This document shows, piece after piece, positions 33,724-41,522 of a stretch of 64,000 nucleotides of DNA. Both the position numbers and the translations under genes were made by a program. Each line of letters opens with the position of its first letter. Position 1 is the stretch's first letter. This DNA comes from Streptomyces sp. NBC_00554 (GTDB taxonomy: Bacteria; Actinomycetota; Actinomycetes; Streptomycetales; Streptomycetaceae): assembly GCF_041431135.1 (NCBI RefSeq), contig NZ_CP107799.1:8060001-8124000 (forward strand), in the 5' to 3' direction. The notes below the pieces were generated by a model that was given only the letters and a program-made list of their open reading frames with translations, made no database searches and was not told the DNA's origin.

Positions 33724-35342
33724 TTGTCGGCCTCCAGCGCCTTGCGGGCCGCGGTGGCGCCCAGCGGTGAGAATCCCGGGTTGAGGTCGAGGGCCGACTT
33801 CAGGGAGGCGTCGCCCGCCTTCTCGTGGCCGGTGGCGCGCTCGATCATGCCGCGGTGGTAGAGGAAGGACGCGTTGCGGTAGCCGGTGGCGGTCGCCTCG
33901 CGGGCGTACGGCAGGGCTTCCTCGTCACGGCCGTTGACGTGCAGCGCCCATGCCAGGGCGTCCGCGGTGTGCACGGTGTGGCGGCGGGCCCACTCGGCGC
34001 GGGCCGCCTTCAGCGCGGCCTCCTTGTCACCGTGGTCGGCGGCGGCCAGGGCCGTGTCGAGGTCGGCGTTGACGCCGTTGGCACGGGCCAGCGAGACCCA
34101 CGCGTCCACCAGGGTGTACTGGTCGCGCGCCTTCTGCGCGTCGCCCTCCTTGCCGCGTGCCTCGTACAACTCGCCGAGTTCGACGAGGGGTTGGGGCAGC
34201 GGGTAGCGCTCCACGACCTGCTCCATGCCACTGATCGCCGCCGTGCGGTCGCCCTGCGCGGCCTGGGTGCGGGCGCGGCCTTCGAGTGCGGGGAGATAGG
34301 TGTCGTCGGCGGCGAGTGCGCGGGCGTAGTACGTGAGGGCCGAGTCGTACTCGCCCTGGTTCCAGGCGAGTTGGCCGAGCGCGGTCGCCACGTACGTGAC
34401 GTCGCCGCGGGTCGTCGACGTGTCCAGCGCCTGCTCCAGGACGCGGCGGGCGGTCTTCACGTCGCCGCGCAGCTCCTTGACGTACGCGTACCGCGTGAAG
34501 ACCGGGACGCCCGGGCGGCGCGAGTCGGCCGTGTCGGCCGCCTTCGACGCGTCCTCGTAGCGGCCGAGTTCGACGAGCGCGTCGATACGGGAGGCGAGGG
34601 CCCGCTCGCTGTACGGGTTCTGCTTCAGCGCCTGGTCGGCGTACTTCAGGGCGTCGGTGAAGTCGTGCCGCGCGGCGGCCAAGGCCGCTCGGCCCGCGAG
34701 CGCGGGGTCGTTGTCGGGGCGCAGCTTCAAGGACCGGTCGAGCGCCTGCTCCGCCTGCGGGTACCGGGAGGGATCGCCCTTCGTGCGGGCCTGCTCGATG
34801 TACGCGAGCCCGAGCGTCGACCAGCTGCCGAAGTCCTTGGGCTGGGACCGGAGATGGTCCTGCAGAGAGGTGATGCTCGCGTCGAGATCCCCGCCGGCGA
34901 GCAACTGCGGCGACACACCGACGGGGGCGGACGCGACGGTCGCCGCTCCGCCGTCGTCCCGTACGGCGCCGATCACTATGGCACCGGCGGTGAGAGCGAT
35001 CGCCAACGCGGATGCGCAGAAGGCGAGTTGGGCCATGTGCCGGCGGCGACCTGATGCGGACAGCCGACGGACGGCGGCGACGCGCTCGTCGGCTACGTCG
35101 TCGGTCACCTCGGCGGCGGCCGTGTCGGTCATCTCGTCGCCTGTCTCGGCGGCGGCCTTGTCGGTCGCCTCGGTCGTGGCCCCGGCCTCGCTCGCGGCTG
35201 AGCCCGATGTCTCGGCCTCGGAACCGGTCCCGCCCTCTGTGGCAAGCGCGGGGCTCTCCTCGGGCATGGCCTCCGCGGCGCGGTCCGCGGGCTCGCTGCC
35301 GCGTTCGCTCTCCGGCGCGCTGTCGTTCGTACGCGGGGACAT
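33720..35342 (-). CDS. Membrane-anchored TPR-repeat protein
   Basis: 540 residues. The N-terminal 95 residues are Ala/Glu/Thr-rich and acidic. One membrane helix (MAQLAFCASALAIALTAGAIVIGAV) precedes a long series of TPR-like helical pairs: STLGLAYIEQARTKGDPSRYPQAEQALDRSL, ALAGRAALAAARHDFTDALKYADQALKQNPYSERALA and others, about ten pairs. The TPR part should be extracytoplasmic and serve as a scaffold. The gene overlaps the NicO gene by four bases (ATGA) and follows DUF4331, so it probably acts with both at the envelope. Partner not known. Confidence 0.88.
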   Translation of the reverse strand: MSPRTNDSAPESERGSEPADRAAEAMPEESPALATEGGTGSEAETSGSAASEAGATTEATDKAAAETGDEMTDTAAAEVTDDVADERVAAVRRLSASGRRRHMAQLAFCASALAIALTAGAIVIGAVRDDGGAATVASAPVGVSPQLLAGGDLDASITSLQDHLRSQPKDFGSWSTLGLAYIEQARTKGDPSRYPQAEQALDRSLKLRPDNDPALAGRAALAAARHDFTDALKYADQALKQNPYSERALASRIDALVELGRYEDASKAADTADSRRPGVPVFTRYAYVKELRGDVKTARRVLEQALDTSTTRGDVTYVATALGQLAWNQGEYDSALTYYARALAADDTYLPALEGRARTQAAQGDRTAAISGMEQVVERYPLPQPLVELGELYEARGKEGDAQKARDQYTLVDAWVSLARANGVNADLDTALAAADHGDKEAALKAARAEWARRHTVHTADALAWALHVNGRDEEALPYAREATATGYRNASFLYHRGMIERATGHEKAGDASLKSALDLNPGFSPLGATAARKALEADK

Positions 35343-35475
35343 GCCCTCTCCTCAAAGTCCTTGGTGGAAACGGTCGTTGTGGGGGCGGAGCGGCGCGGCC
35401 CGCGCCGTGGGGGATGGATACGTGCGGGCCGCGCCAGTCGGTGGGCCGGGTCGGTGGACCCGGCCGGGGATCGGC

Positions 35476-35500
35476 GCAGCCGGGTCAGTGGCCCGGCTGC
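35476..35500 (-). terminator. Hairpin after the DUF4331 gene
   Basis: GCAGCCGGG (35476-35484) pairs with CCCGGCTGC (35492-35500). Nearby GGGTCGGTGGACCC and GGGCCGGATCAGTAGGCCC add alternative stems, so this 100-base GC-repetitive spacer between DUF4331 and the TPR gene may attenuate or process the operon transcript. Confidence 0.5.
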
Positions 35501-35516
35501 GGATCCGTGGGCCGGA

Positions 35517-37052
35517 TCAGTAGGCCCGGTTGTGCATCCGTCGGCGCCACCACAGGAGGCCGGTGCCGATGAGGAGGAACCCGGCCGCACCGGCCGCCGC
35601 GGAGCCCGCGATCAGCATGGTGTCGGTCTCGCCGGAGGCCCCCGCGGGCTTCAGCGCGTCGCCGAGCTGGCTGCGCACGTCGGTCCCGCTGGTCGTGCCC
35701 TTGGCGAGTGGCCCGCGCGAACCCGAGGTCGGGTTGGCCAGGTACGGGAAGGTGTGGCCGAACTTCTTGTCGTTCTTGTCGACCGCGTCGCCCAAGTCGT
35801 TCTTGGAACCGACCAGTTCACCCTCGACGACCTGCAGCGCGATGTCGAGCACGTCGTCGGTGAGCCGGCGGCCGTTCGGGAAGCCCGCGGTGTCGCCGTC
35901 CAGCACACCGAGCCGCTTGGGCTTGGCCACCGGCTTGATCGAGGTGTTGAGGCGCAGTTCCTCCGCCGGTGTGACGTGGGGCGGCTGGTTGAGGCCTTCC
36001 ACACCCTTCAGGAACACGTCGACGAGGTCGTTGCGCGGCTCCGCCGGCGCCGGGATCTTGTAGATCGCCTCGATGAGCTTGGGCAGCTCCGGGTTGGTCA
36101 CGTTCTTCAGGAAGTCGCCGTCGTTCCAGGGCGAGGACGCGTTGAACTTGTCCTTGTCCTTGATGGGGTTGACGACCTCGTTGACCAGCGGCATGCCCAG
36201 CCGGGAGACCTGCGTGAAGTGACCACTCGCGTCCTTGCGCTGAGTGGTGGACCAGATGCCGACGATCGGCTGTTCGGCCGACTCCTGGATCATGTGGCTC
36301 GGCACCTGCAGGGCTATGGAGTTGACGTTGTAGCCCTTGAGGGTGTCCCGCCCGACCTCGGACAGGTTGCCGCCGTACAGCAGGTCGAAGACCCGCAGAT
36401 CCAGGAAGAACGGGTCGTCCGCCTGGCCGGCGAACGTCGTCGAACCGCCCGCGAGCTCGTGGACGGCCTGGTCGCGCAGCTTGCCGTAGTCCGGCATCGA
36501 CGCCTTGCCGACGTTGGACGGGGCCACCGGCACATCGTCCGCGACCTTCGTCTTCGAGATCAGCTTCTGGTTCTTCAACCGCAGCAGATCGATGTCGTAC
36601 GTCTGCGTGATGTTGAGGTCCGGGTCATCGAGGCTGTCGACCGCACCCGTGTTGTAGAGGAAGGTGTCGCCGTTCTTGACGTGCGTCTTGAACGTGTAGC
36701 GGTAGAGCAACTCGCCCTGCGCGTCACCGTTGTTGTCGATGTGGATGTCGTACTGGGCGTCCTCGGCGAACGTGAAGAAGTTCGGTCCGCCGGCGGGTTC
36801 CTCGAAGGGGATCCAGTTCGCCACGATGGTCGTCGTATCTGGTTTGTCCGGGCTCACGAACGCGTACACGTCCGTGTTGTCGTACTGCGGAGCCCCCGAG
36901 ATCAACGGGGCCTCCCGGTGGCTGGAGGCGGAGGCCGCCCCCGGTACCAACACGGTCACGCCGGCGGCTGCGAGCCCCCCGGCGGCCAGCGCACCACAGA
37001 CGAGGGTCGCGAGACTCCTGCGCCCCGTGCCACTCCTGAAGATAGGTGTCAT
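35517..37052 (-). CDS. DUF4331 surface protein with C-terminal membrane anchor
   Basis: 511 residues. A signal peptide (SLATLVCGALAAGGLAAAGVTVLVPGAASA) precedes the DUF4331 start SSHREAPLISGAPQYDNTDVYAFVSPD, with the conserved SHREAP motif, and PFEEPAGGPNFFTFAEDAQYDIHIDNNGD. The domain ends near residue 440. A C-terminal helix (TMLIAGSAAAGAAGFLLIGTGLLWW) and RRRMHNRAY anchor it. DUF4331 proteins have no known reaction. It is divergent from the sigK-like gene, with a matching promoter element (37090-37117), and heads the run DUF4331-TPR-NicO. The ATG at 37052 begins the signal peptide. Confidence 0.9.
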   Translation of the reverse strand: MTPIFRSGTGRRSLATLVCGALAAGGLAAAGVTVLVPGAASASSHREAPLISGAPQYDNTDVYAFVSPDKPDTTTIVANWIPFEEPAGGPNFFTFAEDAQYDIHIDNNGDAQGELLYRYTFKTHVKNGDTFLYNTGAVDSLDDPDLNITQTYDIDLLRLKNQKLISKTKVADDVPVAPSNVGKASMPDYGKLRDQAVHELAGGSTTFAGQADDPFFLDLRVFDLLYGGNLSEVGRDTLKGYNVNSIALQVPSHMIQESAEQPIVGIWSTTQRKDASGHFTQVSRLGMPLVNEVVNPIKDKDKFNASSPWNDGDFLKNVTNPELPKLIEAIYKIPAPAEPRNDLVDVFLKGVEGLNQPPHVTPAEELRLNTSIKPVAKPKRLGVLDGDTAGFPNGRRLTDDVLDIALQVVEGELVGSKNDLGDAVDKNDKKFGHTFPYLANPTSGSRGPLAKGTTSGTDVRSQLGDALKPAGASGETDTMLIAGSAAAGAAGFLLIGTGLLWWRRRMHNRAY

Positions 37053-37089
37053 GCCGTCCGTCCTCACGTCCCAATTGCCTGACGCACGC

Positions 37090-37117
37090 CATTCGGAGCG
37101 GTCGCCGGGGTGGATTG
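37090..37117 (-). promoter_or_regulatory. SigK-type promoter for the DUF4331 operon
   Basis: Read leftward: CAATCC, 16 bases, CGAATG. The -10-like box ends 38 bases before the DUF4331 start codon. The same architecture occurs upstream of the divergent sigma gene. From memory, mycobacterial SigK promoters have CCATCC and a CGAA-type -10 with this spacing. Inferred to be read by the neighbouring sigma factor. Confidence 0.6.
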
Positions 37118-37252
37118 GTCGAATCCCAAACGTTCTTACGGCGGGTTTCACAGGTTGTTTCAGCGGAGAGCACTGTTTCTCCAGCGGCTGTCGTGGCGGC
37201 AAGTCCGTTTCCCTGGCGCCGGACCCGCGTTTTCGGTTCGCTGATCCGTAAC

Positions 37253-37280
37253 CCATCCGTGGGCGCGTTCGCTGCGAACA
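37253..37280 (+). promoter_or_regulatory. SigK-type autoregulatory promoter
   Basis: CCATCC (37253-37258), 16 bases, CGAACA (37275-37280), 46 bases before the GTG of the sigma gene. It pairs with the leftward copy at 37090-37117 and suggests positive autoregulation. Confidence 0.62.
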
Positions 37281-37325
37281 CGTAAGTGAACGGACGGGCC
37301 GTACGCGGCCGGAGAGGGGGAACGG

Positions 37326-37868
37326 GTGGAGGCGGACGAACTCCTGGTGCTCGTGGCCGGAGGCAACCAGAAGGCATTCGAGGAGCTGTACGGACTGGTG
37401 TCCGGGCCGGTGTTCGGACTGGTGCGCCGCGTGGTGCGGGACCCCGCCCAGTCGGAGGAGGTGGCCCAGGAAGTGCTGCTCGAACTCTGGCGCTCCGCCG
37501 CACGGTTCGACCCGGGGCGTGGCAGCGCCCTGTCCTGGATACTCACCCTCGCCCACCGGCGAGCCGTCGACCGGGTCCGCAGCGCCCGCGCCGCCACCGA
37601 GCGCGAGCAGCGCGAGGGACAGCGCGCCCACCACCCCGCCTTCGACCAGGTCGCCGAGGAGGTCGAGGCCGGGCTCGAACGCGAGTGGGTCCGCCGCTGC
37701 CTCGACCGGCTCACCGCCCTGCAACGCCAGTCCGTCACCCTCGCCTACTACGACGGCTACACCTACCGTGAAGTCGCCGAACGGCTCTCCCTGCCGCTCG
37801 GCACGGTCAAGACCCGCATGCGCGACGGACTGACGCGACTGCGCGACTGCCTGGGAGGTGTCGCATGA
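37326..37868 (+). CDS. sigK: ECF RNA polymerase sigma factor, SigK-like
   Basis: A 180-residue group IV sigma factor. Region 2 is AFEELYGLVSGPVFGLVRRVVRDPAQSEEVAQEVLLELWRSAARFDPGRGSALSWILTLAHRRAVDRVRS, and region 4 is LTALQRQSVTLAYYDGYTYREVAERLSLPLGTVKTRMRDGLTRLRDCL. DPGRGSALSW and HRRAVDRVRS are characteristic of the SigK group. The GTG at 37326 follows GAGAGGGGG. It overlaps its anti-sigma factor by four bases. Matching promoter elements at both divergent starts indicate autoregulation and control of DUF4331-TPR-NicO. Confidence 0.9.
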   Translation: MEADELLVLVAGGNQKAFEELYGLVSGPVFGLVRRVVRDPAQSEEVAQEVLLELWRSAARFDPGRGSALSWILTLAHRRAVDRVRSARAATEREQREGQRAHHPAFDQVAEEVEAGLEREWVRRCLDRLTALQRQSVTLAYYDGYTYREVAERLSLPLGTVKTRMRDGLTRLRDCLGGVA

Positions 37869-38653
37869 GTGTTCTCGACCGCCTGCTGCGGCGTGACCTG
37901 CACTCACTGGCCGCGCCCTACGCGCTGGACGCCCTCGAACCCGAGGAGCGCCGCCGCTTCGAACGCCACCTGCGCGACTGCCCGCGCTGCTCCGCGGAGG
38001 TCCGGGCGCTCGCCGAGGACGCGATGCGCCTCGCCTGGTCCACCGCCGCGCCGGCGCCGGCCGCGCTGCGGGACCGAGTGCTGACCGCCGTACGGACCAC
38101 GCCGCAGGAACCGTCGCCCCATCACGCACCCCGCGCGCGCGGCGCCCATCAGCCCGTACGCACGCGCAGCCCCCGCTTCCGCCCGCTCCTCGCGCCGCTC
38201 GCCACGGCCACGGCCGCCGCGGCGCTCGTCGTCGCCTCGCTCTTCGCCGTGCAGGCGACGCGGACCCAGGACCAACTGGACCAGGAGCGCGCCCAGGCAC
38301 GTGAGATCGCCCACGTTCTCGCGGCGCCCGACGCCCGCGCGGCCGGCGACCGGGACGCCCAGGGACGCGGTATCGGCGTGGTCGCCTCCGCGTCGGAACG
38401 GCGCGCCGTCGTGACACTCAGCGGGTACGGCACTCCCTCCGAGGGGCGCGTCCACCAGCTGTGGCTCATGCGCCCCAACGAAAATCCGCGCTCCCTGGGG
38501 CTCTTCGACGGAGACACGCCCCTGGTCGCCGACGGACTGAATACGACCGCCACGTCACTCGCTGTCACAGTCGAACCCCCGGGCGGTTCCGTGCAGCCCA
38601 CTACCGCACCAGTTGTCCAACTCGCCCTGGAATCGGTTGGATTCGGAGAGTAA
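37865..38653 (+). CDS. rskA: RskA-like membrane anti-sigma factor
   Basis: 262 residues. The N-terminal zinc-binding anti-sigma motif reads HLRDCPRC (His35, Cys39, Cys42). One membrane helix lies at about 108-129 (LLAPLATATAAAALVVASLFAV). The extracytoplasmic RskA domain begins near 150 (IGVVASASERRAVVTLSGYG, VHQLWLMRPNENPRSLGLFDGD). RskA proteins hold their sigma factor until regulated proteolysis releases it; the inducing signal is typically redox or envelope related. The ATGA overlap with the sigma gene fixes stoichiometric translation. It keeps HxxxCxxC, suggesting zinc binding. Confidence 0.9.
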   Translation: MSVLDRLLRRDLHSLAAPYALDALEPEERRRFERHLRDCPRCSAEVRALAEDAMRLAWSTAAPAPAALRDRVLTAVRTTPQEPSPHHAPRARGAHQPVRTRSPRFRPLLAPLATATAAAALVVASLFAVQATRTQDQLDQERAQAREIAHVLAAPDARAAGDRDAQGRGIGVVASASERRAVVTLSGYGTPSEGRVHQLWLMRPNENPRSLGLFDGDTPLVADGLNTTATSLAVTVEPPGGSVQPTTAPVVQLALESVGFGE

Positions 38654-38768
38654 TCGTCAACACCCTTACAGAGAAGGTGAATCATGTGCCCGCGATACAC
38701 GAGTGCCACGAGGGAGCGATAGGGTTAGCCTGCCCGGGCCGGGTGGACTCGTACGGGTGGGGAGTGAC

Positions 38769-39038
38769 ATGGAACAGATAACAGTGCGCAGCAGGGCACG
38801 TGTCCCTGCGATCACGTGCGGGAGCAGTGCGACCAGTTCGCGCCTCGACCGCCATCTCGCGGTGCTGGGCGGCCCTGCCATCCCGCAGCGCGAAACGCTC
38901 GAGGCGACCTCGCTGATGCGCGAGCTCACCTCGCGTGACACCGCGCACGACAGCAGCAGCAGGGTCGCGCGAGTGAGGCGGGTCTCGCTCTTCGCACCGC
39001 TGAAGCGGCTGCGCCGTTCGCTGTTCGGCGGCCGCTGA
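38769..39038 (+). CDS. 89-residue hypothetical protein
   Basis: A small basic protein starting MEQITVRSRARVPAITCGSS and ending SLFAPLKRLRRSLFGGR. It is rich in Arg and Ser, without membrane helix or recognised domain; the C-terminal KRLRRSLFGG looks amphipathic. GGGGAG lies four bases before the ATG, supporting this start. The 115-base upstream gap after rskA contains a 12-codon frame at 38684 behind AAGGTG that might be a leader peptide. Similar small proteins seem to exist in other Streptomyces, from memory only. Confidence 0.5.
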   Translation: MEQITVRSRARVPAITCGSSATSSRLDRHLAVLGGPAIPQRETLEATSLMRELTSRDTAHDSSSRVARVRRVSLFAPLKRLRRSLFGGR

Positions 39039-39436
39039 GCAGCGGCCGGCACCGGCGTTCCCGACCCGCGCCCGGCGGACCACCGCCCCGGCGCAGCGCT
39101 GCGCTTCCGCGTCCGTCATCCCCACGGCAGGCAGCAACGCCCGGTGAACCACCGGGCGCGGGTCCGGCCACCCAACCCCGCTCACGCCCTCCGCATGCCC
39201 GCCTCCCCACCCCCCGGCGGCAGCGAGCCTCCCCGTCCTCACCCCAACGCGCGCTCCGAGCCAAGCTCGCCGTGTCGTCGGCACGCGTGCCTCCGCCGTC
39301 CCCCCGCTCGGCGGTAGTGAGTCGCGAGTCCCCACCCGGAGCGCGGCTCGAGCCCTGCTCTCCCACTCGGCATCCGCGTCTCCGCCGCCCTGCCACGGAG
39401 TGCTTTCCGTGCGCGGGCCGTCGGCCCCGCGCCCCC
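39039..39436. other. GC-rich gene-free stretch with a decayed CoA-transferase tail-like segment
   Basis: No convincing gene. Read leftward, a piece near 39100-39150 encodes RALLPAVGMTDAEAQRCAG, resembling the C-terminal end of the adjacent CoA transferase (RELGMTDAEVREL). The shared DNA is about 14 bases (TCCGCGTCCGTCAT). It could be a small decayed duplication or chance in biased sequence. Long frames here have shadow composition. Confidence 0.4.
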
Positions 39437-40645
39437 TCACCGCGCCACATCGTCCCGCAGCAGCTCCCTGACCTCCGCGTCCGTCATTCCCAACTCCCGC
39501 AGCACCGCTCCCGTGTGCTCCCCGAGCCGGGGTACCGCCCCCATGCGCGCCTCCTCCCCGCCCGGCAGCGCGATCGGCGGCAGCAAAGCCCGCAACGGCC
39601 CCACCGGTGAGCCCACTTCCCGCCACCGGTCCCTGGCCGCCAGCTGCGGATGGTCCGCGACCTCGTGAACGTCCCTCAGGCGTGCGCACGCGATGCCCGC
39701 GCTCTCCAGTGCGGTCACCGCTTCGTCGGCGCCGAGTGCGCCCAGGGCCTTCGCCACCAGCGCATCGGTTCGCGCCCGGTTGGCGACCCGCGCCGGGTTC
39801 GTCGCGTACGCCGGATCGTCGGCCAACTCCGGCTGGCCAAGGACCTGTTGGGCCAATCGCCGCCACTCCCGGTCGTTCTGCACGGACAGCAGCACCCGCC
39901 CGCCGTCCGCCGTGGGGTAGGCGTCGTACGGCGCGATGACGGCGTGCGCGAGGCCCGTGCGCGCCGGGGGAGTTCCTCCGTGCATCACATGGTGCAGCGG
40001 ATGCCCCATCCACTCCGCGAGCGCCTCCAGCATCGACACCTCGACCGGGCCTCCGCGCCCTGTCGTACCGCGCCGCACGAGCGCCGCGAGCACCCCGGAG
40101 AACGCGTACATGGCCGCCGCGATGTCGGCCGCCGGAATCCCCGCCTTCACCGGCTGCTCCGGCGTCCCCGTCACCGACACGAGCCCCGCCTCGCACTGCA
40201 CGAGCATGTCGTACGCGCGTTTGCCGGCGTACGGCCCCGACGCCCCGTACCCCGAGATGTCCACGGCGACCAGCCGCGGATGCGCGGCGCACAGCGCGGC
40301 CGCGTCCAGGCCGAGCCGCGCCGCCGCACCCTGCGCGAGGTTCTGCACGAAGACATCCGCGTCCGCGACGAGACGGTGTACGACATCGAGGCCACGCGGG
40401 TCCTTGAGGTCGAGGGCGATGGACTCCTTGCCCCGGTTGCACCACACGAAGTGCGAGGCGAGACCGGCCGCTGCGGTGTCGTAGCCCCGGGCGAAGTCCC
40501 CGCCGTCGAGCCGCTCGACCTTGATCACGCGGGCGCCGAGGTCGGCGAGCTGGCGGGTCGCGAAGGGCGCCGAGACGGCCTGTTCGACGGCGACGACGGT
40601 GATGCCCTCAAGGGGGAGGGGGAGTGGCTGCATGCGGGGGATCAT
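39437..40645 (-). CDS. CaiB/BaiF (family III) CoA transferase
   Basis: 402 residues. The N-terminal part reads LPLEGITVVAVEQAVSAPFATRQLADLGARVIKVERLDGGDFARGYD, and FVWCNRGKESIALDLKDPRGLDVVHRL is diagnostic. SGYGASGPYAGKRAYDMLVQ holds the catalytic aspartate (YD). These enzymes move CoA between carboxylic acids through an anhydride/thioester intermediate. Acceptor unknown. The start is ATG at 40645 or, 12 bases later, at 40633; neither has a strong ribosome site. It lies alone between a gene-poor stretch and the DrrB-like permease. Confidence 0.92.
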   Translation of the reverse strand: MIPRMQPLPLPLEGITVVAVEQAVSAPFATRQLADLGARVIKVERLDGGDFARGYDTAAAGLASHFVWCNRGKESIALDLKDPRGLDVVHRLVADADVFVQNLAQGAAARLGLDAAALCAAHPRLVAVDISGYGASGPYAGKRAYDMLVQCEAGLVSVTGTPEQPVKAGIPAADIAAAMYAFSGVLAALVRRGTTGRGGPVEVSMLEALAEWMGHPLHHVMHGGTPPARTGLAHAVIAPYDAYPTADGGRVLLSVQNDREWRRLAQQVLGQPELADDPAYATNPARVANRARTDALVAKALGALGADEAVTALESAGIACARLRDVHEVADHPQLAARDRWREVGSPVGPLRALLPPIALPGGEEARMGAVPRLGEHTGAVLRELGMTDAEVRELLRDDVAR

Positions 40646-40739
40646 GTCTCCCGCGTCACGCCTTTGTCATCCGTGGGTGTCGACGGGCCGGCGCCCCTGG
40701 TCCGGTTCGCCGACCGGATGCGGGAGTCCCTCCCGCGGC

Positions 40740-41522
40740 TCAGCGACCGCCGTGTGCGTACCGGCGGACGGCGAGCGGCAGGAACACCGCGATGAGCAGC
40801 GCGCACCAGGCGAGCGACCCGGCGACGGGACGTGTCACCGGCCAGGCGCCGTCCACCGGTACCGGCGCGTTCCCGAACAGGTCCCGCATCGCGGTGGTCA
40901 CCGCGCTGATCGGGTTCCACTCGGCGATCGTCCGCAGCCATGCCGGCAAGTTGTCCGTGGGGATGTACGCGTTCGACAGCAGCGGCAGCATGAAGGTCGC
41001 GGCACCGAGCTGTCCGGCGGCCTCCTCGCTCCGCGAGGCGAGCCCCAGCAGGATGCCGACCCAGGTCATCGCGAACCGGAACAGCAGCAACAGCCCTACG
41101 GCGCCCGCCGCTTCGAGCGCCGACCCGTCGATCCGCCAGCCCACCGCGAGCCCGACCAGCATCAGCGGCACCATGCCGACGGCCGTGACGACGAGGTCGG
41201 CGGCGGCCTGCCCGAGCGGTACGGCGGCCCGGCTCATCGGCAGTGTGCGGAAGCGGTCCATGACGCCCCGGTGCGAGTCCTGGGCGGCCTGGAACATCCC
41301 GGTCATGATCCCGTTGGCGGCGGTCGCCACCAGCAGTCCGGGCACCAGGAAGGCGCGGTACTCCTGCCCGGGATGCGCGAGCGCGCTGCCGAAGACATAG
41401 CCGAAGAACAGCAGCATGTTGATCGGCATGGCCTGGGTGAGGATGAGGAGCCCCGGGCTGTGCCGCATCCGCCGCAGGTTCCGGCCCAGCATCGCGGTGC
41501 CGTCGTACGCCAACGCACTCAT
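40740..41522 (-). CDS. ABC-2 type permease, DrrB-like
   Basis: A 260-residue membrane protein with six helices and the ABC-2 motif region (GIMTGMFQAAQDSHRGVMDRFRTLPMSRAAVPLGQ). The first helix pair (LLILTQAMPINMLLFFGYVFGSA) and the last (CALLIAVFLPLAVRRYA) frame it. It is the membrane half of a daunorubicin-resistance-type exporter. Its ATG overlaps the ATPase stop by four bases. It probably exports a drug or hydrophobic metabolite. Confidence 0.92.
   Translation of the reverse strand: MSALAYDGTAMLGRNLRRMRHSPGLLILTQAMPINMLLFFGYVFGSALAHPGQEYRAFLVPGLLVATAANGIMTGMFQAAQDSHRGVMDRFRTLPMSRAAVPLGQAAADLVVTAVGMVPLMLVGLAVGWRIDGSALEAAGAVGLLLLFRFAMTWVGILLGLASRSEEAAGQLGAATFMLPLLSNAYIPTDNLPAWLRTIAEWNPISAVTTAMRDLFGNAPVPVDGAWPVTRPVAGSLAWCALLIAVFLPLAVRRYAHGGR

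Noticed and set aside
35361..37082. 573-residue rightward frame opposite DUF4331
   Set aside because: Val/Arg/Glu-rich antisense shadow; DUF4331 with signal peptide and SHREAP motif is the real gene.
37266..37278. GTTCG-CTG-CGAAC palindrome before the sigma gene
   Set aside because: It resembles a LexA box but has the half-sites in the opposite order (GTTCG first), and is better explained as part of the SigK-type promoter.
38718..38737. Iron-box-like sequence AGGGTTAGCCTGCCC
   Set aside because: Only about 10-11 positions of the 19-bp DmdR/IdeR consensus fit and symmetry is poor; no iron-related gene follows.
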